10,885 bases of DNA from B73-G16 sp964448445 (lineage in GTDB: Bacteria; Desulfobacterota; B13-G15). Of the stretch, positions 7,132 through 10,885 are shown in pieces. Numbering within the stretch: the stretch's first letter is position 1; each line of letters begins with the position of its first letter. The stretch spans positions 1 through 10,885 of the forward strand of contig CAYVAU010000054.1 in assembly GCA_964448445.1 (NCBI GenBank), given 5' to 3'. A model generated the notes under the pieces. The model did not search any database. It had not been told where the DNA came from and worked only from the letters and a program-made list of their open reading frames with translations. The translations under genes were made by a program, and so were the position numbers.

Positions 7132-8055
7132 GTGGAGATGCAAACGTTTGAGGAGGTCTTATTCCTTCGTTTAAAAGACGCCCTTAAGAGACTTGCCCCT
7201 TCAGGGATTCTTTTATCCGGAGGGATTGATTCCGGCCTTTTGGCGTGTCTTAGCCCCAAGCTTCGGGCGGTGACCGTGAGGCTCGGGGACCAGGCGAAAG
7301 ACTCGCGGTATCTGGTGATCCTGAAGGAAAGGCTTGAAATCGAGGTGGAAACGGTGGAGGTTACCCTCGAGGATGCCCTCAGGGCCCTTCCCGATGTGGT
7401 GCGCATTCTCCGCTCCTTCGATCCGGCCCTTCCCAACGACCTGACGGTCTACTTTGGGCTTAAGGCCTTTTCGGAGATGGGGATAGGGAGGGTGATCACC
7501 GGCGATGGCGGGGACGAGCTCTTTGGAGGCTACGACTACATGGTTAGGATCGAAGACCTTGAGGCCTACCAGCAGGAACTTTTACCCCACCTCTATTTCT
7601 CCTCTTCAAAGATAGGGGAGGCGCTCGGCGTCAAGGTCCTTCAGCCTTACCTCGAACCGGAGGTGGTGGAGTTCGCCTTGCAGCTGCCGAGGGATTGGAA
7701 GATCAGGGAGGCAGAGGGGCGCCTGTGGGGAAAGTGGATCCTCAGAAAGGCCCTTGAGCGTTACCTTCCTCCGGAGTTCGCTTGGCAGGACAAAAGGCCC
7801 CTGGAGGTCGGTTCGGGGATGACGGCCTTAAGGGAAAGGATAGCCCAGGGGATTTCGGACTCAGAGTTTGAGGAGAAATCGAGGCGATATGGCATAAACT
7901 TCCTGTGCAAGGAGCACCTTTACTTTTATGAGATTTACCGTGAAGTGGTCGGGGAAATCCCCAAACCGAGACCGGGAGAAGTGGCCTGTCCCCACTGTGG
8001 TGCGGGAAAACCTCCCAACAGAAGTCATTGTCGTGTGTGCGGAATGAAGGGATGA
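7132..8055 (+). CDS. Asparagine-synthetase-like PP-loop enzyme with C-terminal zinc ribbon
   Basis: A 307-residue protein equivalent to only the ATP-dependent synthetase half of AsnB. The pyrophosphatase motif is SGGIDS at residues 29-34, and the AsnB-type GDGGDELFGGY is at 124-134. The N-terminal class II glutaminase domain, about 200 residues with a catalytic Cys, is missing, so nitrogen would have to come from free ammonia or a partner. The C-terminus adds a zinc ribbon, CPHC at 286-289 and CRVC at 300-303. A GTG at 7132 with GAGG 7 bases upstream is chosen; an ATG at 7138 is the alternative and removes two residues. The stop overlaps the next ATG. The family adenylates a carboxylate and forms an amide; the substrate is unknown. 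Position between btuB and a DUF71/BtuF pair suggests a corrinoid carboxylate, but this is inference. It is not a standard asparagine synthetase. Confidence 0.8.
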   Translation: MEMQTFEEVLFLRLKDALKRLAPSGILLSGGIDSGLLACLSPKLRAVTVRLGDQAKDSRYLVILKERLEIEVETVEVTLEDALRALPDVVRILRSFDPALPNDLTVYFGLKAFSEMGIGRVITGDGGDELFGGYDYMVRIEDLEAYQQELLPHLYFSSSKIGEALGVKVLQPYLEPEVVEFALQLPRDWKIREAEGRLWGKWILRKALERYLPPEFAWQDKRPLEVGSGMTALRERIAQGISDSEFEEKSRRYGINFLCKEHLYFYEIYREVVGEIPKPRPGEVACPHCGAGKPPNRSHCRVCGMKG

Positions 8056-8714
8056 AAGTGTTCGTCTCCTTTAGTGGCGGAAAAGAAAGCACACTGGCCC
8101 TTTTTCAGGCAATGAGAATGGGCTTTGAGCCGCGATTTCTACTAACTATGTTCAACTCAAAAGGGAAAAAAACCCGAGCACACGGTCTCAGCATGGCCTT
8201 CCTTGCAGCCCAAGCCGATGCCTTGGGAATTCCACTCCTTTATGGCAGGGCTTCTTGGAGGAACTATGAGAAGGTTTTTGTGAAGTTGTTGAAAAGGCTC
8301 AAGGCTCAGGGAATAGAAGGTGGGGTGTTTGGGGATGTGTATCTCGGTGAGCATCGCCAATGGGTTGAGAGGGTGTGCTCTCAGGCTGACCTCCGGGCCT
8401 TTTTGCCCCTTTGGGGATGGACCCCCGAAAGGGTTTACATGGAACTCATAGGCAACGGGTTCAGGGCCATGATTGTAGAACTCTGCACCGAGTACCTTCC
8501 AGAAAGTTTGCTCGGTAGGTTTTTGGACGAAGAGATCTTGGAGCTTTTTGTGAATCACGGCGTTGATCCCTGTGGAGAAAAAGGGGAATATCACACGGCT
8601 GTAATCGACGGTCCGATCTTTAGGAAAAGGATAAAGATTATCAAGACGAGGTTGCGGAGAAGGGGAGGGCGATCCCGCCTTGAGATCATCGATTTTGTCA
8701 GCGAGGATAAGTAA
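8052..8714 (+). CDS. DUF71/Dph6-like ATP-pyrophosphatase, probable B12-salvage type
   Basis: A 220-residue N-type ATP-pyrophosphatase of the DUF71/COG2102 family. SGGKES at residues 8-13 is the PP-loop, and GEYHTAVIDGP around 178-188 is the family signature near the C-terminus. Eukaryotic and archaeal members (Dph6) amidate diphthine on elongation factor 2. Bacteria lack diphthamide, and comparative genomics of this family proposed that a bacterial subgroup acts in B12 salvage. The position here, immediately before a BtuF-like gene and after a riboswitch-controlled btuB, supports that subgroup. The start at 8052 gives the canonical MKVFVSFSGGK beginning and an ATGA overlap with the preceding gene. 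The coding sequence looks more A/T-rich than the cbi genes, judged by eye. The exact reaction is unproven; ATP-driven amide formation on a corrinoid is the leading inference. Confidence 0.85.
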   Translation: MKVFVSFSGGKESTLALFQAMRMGFEPRFLLTMFNSKGKKTRAHGLSMAFLAAQADALGIPLLYGRASWRNYEKVFVKLLKRLKAQGIEGGVFGDVYLGEHRQWVERVCSQADLRAFLPLWGWTPERVYMELIGNGFRAMIVELCTEYLPESLLGRFLDEEILELFVNHGVDPCGEKGEYHTAVIDGPIFRKRIKIIKTRLRRRGGRSRLEIIDFVSEDK

Positions 8715-9612
8715 GGCTGTATTTATTGCCTTTTTTTGTGTGTCTTCGTGGGGCTTTCTCATTCGGGACGATGTGGGGCGTTTGGTCCATTTCGATGTCC
8801 CCCCAAAGAGAGTGGTCTCCCTTGCACCTTCCATCACCAAGACGGCGTTTCTGCTCGGTGCAGGGGACAGGCTTGTGGGGGTGACGACCTTCTGCACCCA
8901 ACCGCCTGAGGCGAGGCTTTTGCCCAAGGTCGGAACCGTAGTCGATTTCAATATTGAGGAAATCCTGAGGCTTAAGGCCGATCTCGTCATAGGGACCACC
9001 CTGGCCTCTAGGGGATTGCTCAAAAAGGTGGAATCCCTTGGGGTTAAGGTTCTGATATTCAGGGCTCCGAAAAACTTCCGGGAACTTTGCGAACAGTTCA
9101 TGAAACTTGCCAGGGTTTTTGGAAAGGAGGAAAGGGGACTGGAGATCCTGTCAAAGGTTGAGAAACGCCTAAAGGAAGTGAGAGAGGGGATCCCGAAGGG
9201 ACGACGTCCACGGGTCTTTGTACAGGTGGGAGCGAACCCCCTCTGGGCGGCCGGAAAGGAGAGCTTCTTGGGGGAAGCTATAGAAATGGCCGGTGGGGAA
9301 GACATCATCCGCGGCCAAGGGGGTCCCATAGACAGGGAGTTGGTCATAAAAATGAACCCCGATGTGATCCTCGTGGTGGACATGGGAATTGTGGGGGAGA
9401 GGGAAGTGAACAGATGGAGGCAATTTGACAACCTCAAGGCCGTCAGAGAGGGGAAGATCTTCGTCATAGAATCGGATCTTTATTGCAGTCCCACGCCTGT
9501 GAGTTTCGTTGAGGGGGTCAGAATCCTCGTGGACTTGCTTCACGGGAGAGGAAGGAGTAGCATGATCAATGATGAATTGCAGCATTTGCGGAAAACCTCT
9601 GGGTCCCGGTGA
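8680..9612 (+). CDS. btuF: BtuF-like periplasmic corrinoid-binding protein
   Basis: The ABC-transporter substrate-binding protein of cobalamin uptake, which captures corrinoid in the periplasm for a BtuCD permease. Residues about 12-27 form a hydrophobic signal segment (AVFIAFFCVSSWGFLI); no lipobox is seen. The mature region has DDVGRLVHFDVPPKRVVSLAPS, the hallmark start of the class III fold, then LLGAGDRLVGVT, IEEILRLKADLVIGT and MNPDVILVVD. Start choice is uncertain: TTG at 8680 has GGGGAGGG at 8662-8669 ten bases upstream, and TTG at 8695 is an alternative. Either way the gene overlaps the DUF71 end. The last 44 bases overlap the next gene, and the C-terminal tail after about residue 288 may be non-conserved. 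No BtuC or BtuD gene is in the window. A siderophore or haem ligand is possible, but context favours corrinoid. Confidence 0.82.
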   Translation: MRSSILSARISKAVFIAFFCVSSWGFLIRDDVGRLVHFDVPPKRVVSLAPSITKTAFLLGAGDRLVGVTTFCTQPPEARLLPKVGTVVDFNIEEILRLKADLVIGTTLASRGLLKKVESLGVKVLIFRAPKNFRELCEQFMKLARVFGKEERGLEILSKVEKRLKEVREGIPKGRRPRVFVQVGANPLWAAGKESFLGEAIEMAGGEDIIRGQGGPIDRELVIKMNPDVILVVDMGIVGEREVNRWRQFDNLKAVREGKIFVIESDLYCSPTPVSFVEGVRILVDLLHGRGRSSMINDELQHLRKTSGSR

Positions 9613-9841
9613 GGAAGTCATCTGCGAGGCCTGCAAGGAGCAGATACGGGCCGAGGTTCTGGGGGAACGGGAGAACATACGCAGGGAATCCGAAAGGATA
9701 ACCAAGGGAAAGGAATACGGATCCCCCAAAAAGGCCAGAATATCCAATCAACAGAGTGAGAGAGAGGAGCAGAAAAAGCCCCTTAGAGAATTTAGGAGCC
9801 TCGCCGAATATCTGGAATACCTGAGGAACGCTAATCGCTGA
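9569..9841 (+). CDS. Small zinc-ribbon protein of unknown function
   Basis: A 90-residue protein whose N-terminus holds two CxxC pairs, C4-C7 (NCSICGKPLG) and C19-C22 (CEACKEQ), consistent with one structural zinc site. Residues about 28-75 are highly charged with few hydrophobics and may be disordered or helical. The C-terminus (EFRSLAEYLEYLRNANR) looks like an amphipathic helix. The start ATG at 9569 has GGAG at 9554-9557, a long 11-base spacing, and lies inside the btuF 3' end, implying co-translation. I do not recognise a named family. Being last in the operon, and sharing a zinc-ribbon theme with the synthetase-like gene at 7132, it may be an accessory partner, but that is conjecture. 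The last bases overlap the opposite-strand acetyltransferase gene. Confidence 0.65.
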   Translation: MMNCSICGKPLGPGEEVICEACKEQIRAEVLGERENIRRESERITKGKEYGSPKKARISNQQSEREEQKKPLREFRSLAEYLEYLRNANR

Positions 9842-10289
9842 TGTCGTACTCCAGATTTATCAGATCACCCCGCTTGAAGCCCACTTTCTTGAAGAACGAA
9901 AGAAGATCCCAATCGTCCCAGCTCACGAGGGTATAAACCTTTTTTATCCCCTGCTTTGAGAACTCCTTCACAAGCCTTTGGAAAAGGAGGGTTCCTATCC
10001 CTTGTCTTTGAAAATCCGGGTCCACCCCTATGGTATCCACCCATCCGAAGGAACTGGGCAGACCGAATTCCCGGCCGCTTACTGCACCAAGGACGAAACC
10101 CACGACTTTGCCGTTGACCTCCGCCACGAGGGAAACGGTGGGACCCCTCAGGCTCTCCGCGATCTTCTTCCTGTAGAACTCGGGTCTCGATTCCCCGAGG
10201 ACCTTGCGGTCTATCTCCACTATGACCTCCAGGTCGTCTTCCCTCAAAGGACGGATCTCGATATGGGGAAAGGGAATCCGTTGCCTCAT
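9831..10289 (-). CDS. GNAT family N-acetyltransferase
   Basis: A 152-residue acetyl-CoA-dependent acetyltransferase of the GNAT fold. Residues 11-30 (IEIRPLREDDLEVIVEIDRK) give the first strand and helix, VSLVAEVNGKVVGFVLG the central strands, and IGVDPDFQRQGIGTLL the acetyl-CoA pyrophosphate-binding motif A (Q94-R95-Q96-G97-I98-G99). FFKKVGFKRG is the usual motif B end. The overall pattern resembles RimI-like enzymes, but the substrate cannot be assigned. Its ATG overlaps the secG stop as ATGA, placing it third in a tpiA-secG-GNAT operon. Its 3' end overlaps the convergent zinc-ribbon gene by 11 bases. Confidence 0.88.
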   Translation of the reverse strand: MRQRIPFPHIEIRPLREDDLEVIVEIDRKVLGESRPEFYRKKIAESLRGPTVSLVAEVNGKVVGFVLGAVSGREFGLPSSFGWVDTIGVDPDFQRQGIGTLLFQRLVKEFSKQGIKKVYTLVSWDDWDLLSFFKKVGFKRGDLINLEYDISD

Positions 10290-10573
10290 TTCTGCATAGG
10301 GATCTCCAGTGGCGGTGGCTGATCCACGACACTTTTTGTAGGGGGTTTTGCTGTGATGGTGGTGAAAAGCAGGGAGGTCACCATGAAGATCACAGCAAGC
10401 ACAACGGTCACTTTGGTCAGCAAACCCGCTGGTCCTGCAGGGCCAAAGAGGGTGGTAGATGCCCCTCCTCCAAAGACCGCACCGATTTCAGCGCCCTTCC
10501 CCGTCTGGATCAGCACCGCGGCAATGAGCAATATACAGACAAAAATGTGTATCGCCAAAAGCAGGCCGCTCAT
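10286..10573 (-). CDS. secG: Preprotein translocase subunit SecG
   Basis: A 95-residue inner-membrane protein of the SecYEG channel. Two membrane segments are seen at about residues 4-21 and 52-72. Between them lies the conserved cytoplasmic loop LIQTGKGAEIGAVFGGGAS followed by TTLFGPAG, which is diagnostic for SecG. The tail after residue 75 is proline-rich and polar. The start ATG overlaps the tpiA stop as ATGA, and the tpiA-secG order is common in many bacteria, supporting the call. Confidence 0.95.
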   Translation of the reverse strand: MSGLLLAIHIFVCILLIAAVLIQTGKGAEIGAVFGGGASTTLFGPAGPAGLLTKVTVVLAVIFMVTSLLFTTITAKPPTKSVVDQPPPLEIPMQK

Positions 10574-10885
10574 CCTCCCCTCCTGAAGTTTACGATCCTC
10601 ACAAAGGAATCCACTTTCAAGCTTGCACCTCCCACCAGGGCTCCATCTATATCAGGGGCTGCCATGAGTTCGTCAACATTATCCGGCTTCACGCTGCCGC
10701 CGTAAAGGATCCTCAAGGAAGAAGCTGCCCCTTGACCAAACCCCTCGGCCACAAGCTCTCTTATCCAGGCGTGGACCTCCTGGGCCTGCTCAGGGGTGGC
10801 ATTCCTTCCCGTACCTATAGCCCAAACAGGTTCATAAGCGATAACAATATCCTTCAGTTCCTTTGCCCCCAAACCCCTTAAAGCC
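10570..10885 (-). CDS. tpiA: Triosephosphate isomerase, C-terminal part
   Basis: The last roughly 104 residues of the glycolytic enzyme that interconverts dihydroxyacetone phosphate and glyceraldehyde 3-phosphate. IAYEPVWAIGTGR holds the catalytic Glu and the mobile loop 6 lid. RILYGGSVKPDN and GALVGGASLK are the two phosphate-binding loops, and FVRIVNF is the last helix. The 5' end lies beyond the window, so the reading frame continues past base 10885. Its stop overlaps the secG start. Confidence 0.96.
   Translation of the reverse strand, partial: ALRGLGAKELKDIVIAYEPVWAIGTGRNATPEQAQEVHAWIRELVAEGFGQGAASSLRILYGGSVKPDNVDELMAAPDIDGALVGGASLKVDSFVRIVNFRRGG

Noticed and set aside
8157..9467. A 436-codon open frame on the minus strand opposite the DUF71 and btuF genes
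   Set aside because: Its translation is Ser/Pro/Leu-rich with no recognisable family, while the plus strand holds two clear conserved proteins; it is an antisense shadow.
1..10885. CRISPR arrays, tRNA or rRNA genes
   Set aside because: No regularly spaced direct repeats and no cloverleaf or rRNA-like conserved stretches were seen on either strand.

Overview
The window reads as part of a Gram-negative, probably anaerobic and possibly thermophilic bacterium. A TonB-dependent outer-membrane receptor implies an outer membrane, and a CbiG-type corrin ring-contraction route implies the anaerobic (early cobalt) B12 pathway. Coding strands are purine-rich with many Glu, Lys and Arg codons, and genes are packed with ATGA stop/start overlaps. 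No lineage can be named from this sequence alone; Desulfobacterota/Thermodesulfobacteria or Nitrospirota-like groups would fit but this is a guess.

Layout. (1) 1-4353, + strand: the distal part of an anaerobic cobalamin biosynthesis operon. It holds cbiL (5' end outside the window), cbiF, a cbiG-cbiH fusion and cbiZ, then a cobO adenosyltransferase gene that is visibly broken by several indels. (2) 4354-4824: a gene-poor scar containing a decayed IS481/integrase-like transposase remnant on the - strand. (3) 4825-7094, + strand: a complete B12-controlled transcription unit with promoter, cobalamin riboswitch, intrinsic terminator, strong ribosome binding site, btuB receptor gene and end terminator. 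(4) 7132-9841, + strand: four tightly packed genes. These are an asparagine-synthetase-like PP-loop enzyme with no glutaminase domain but with a C-terminal zinc ribbon, a DUF71/Dph6-like PP-loop ATPase, a BtuF-like periplasmic corrinoid-binding protein, and a small zinc-ribbon protein. (5) 9831-10885, - strand, convergent: tpiA (partial), secG and a GNAT acetyltransferase, an ordinary housekeeping cluster.

How it fits together. The first block makes the corrin ring. CbiZ removes the side chain from imported adenosylcobinamides so they can re-enter synthesis. BtuB and BtuF import corrinoids, with BtuB under riboswitch control. The two adjacent ATP-pyrophosphatase enzymes, one of a family (DUF71) already proposed by comparative genomics to act in B12 salvage, could rebuild amides on scavenged corrinoids. 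That pairing, with the zinc-ribbon proteins, is the least described and most interesting part of the window. The broken cobO suggests either that another adenosyltransferase elsewhere has taken over or that the assembly has local errors.
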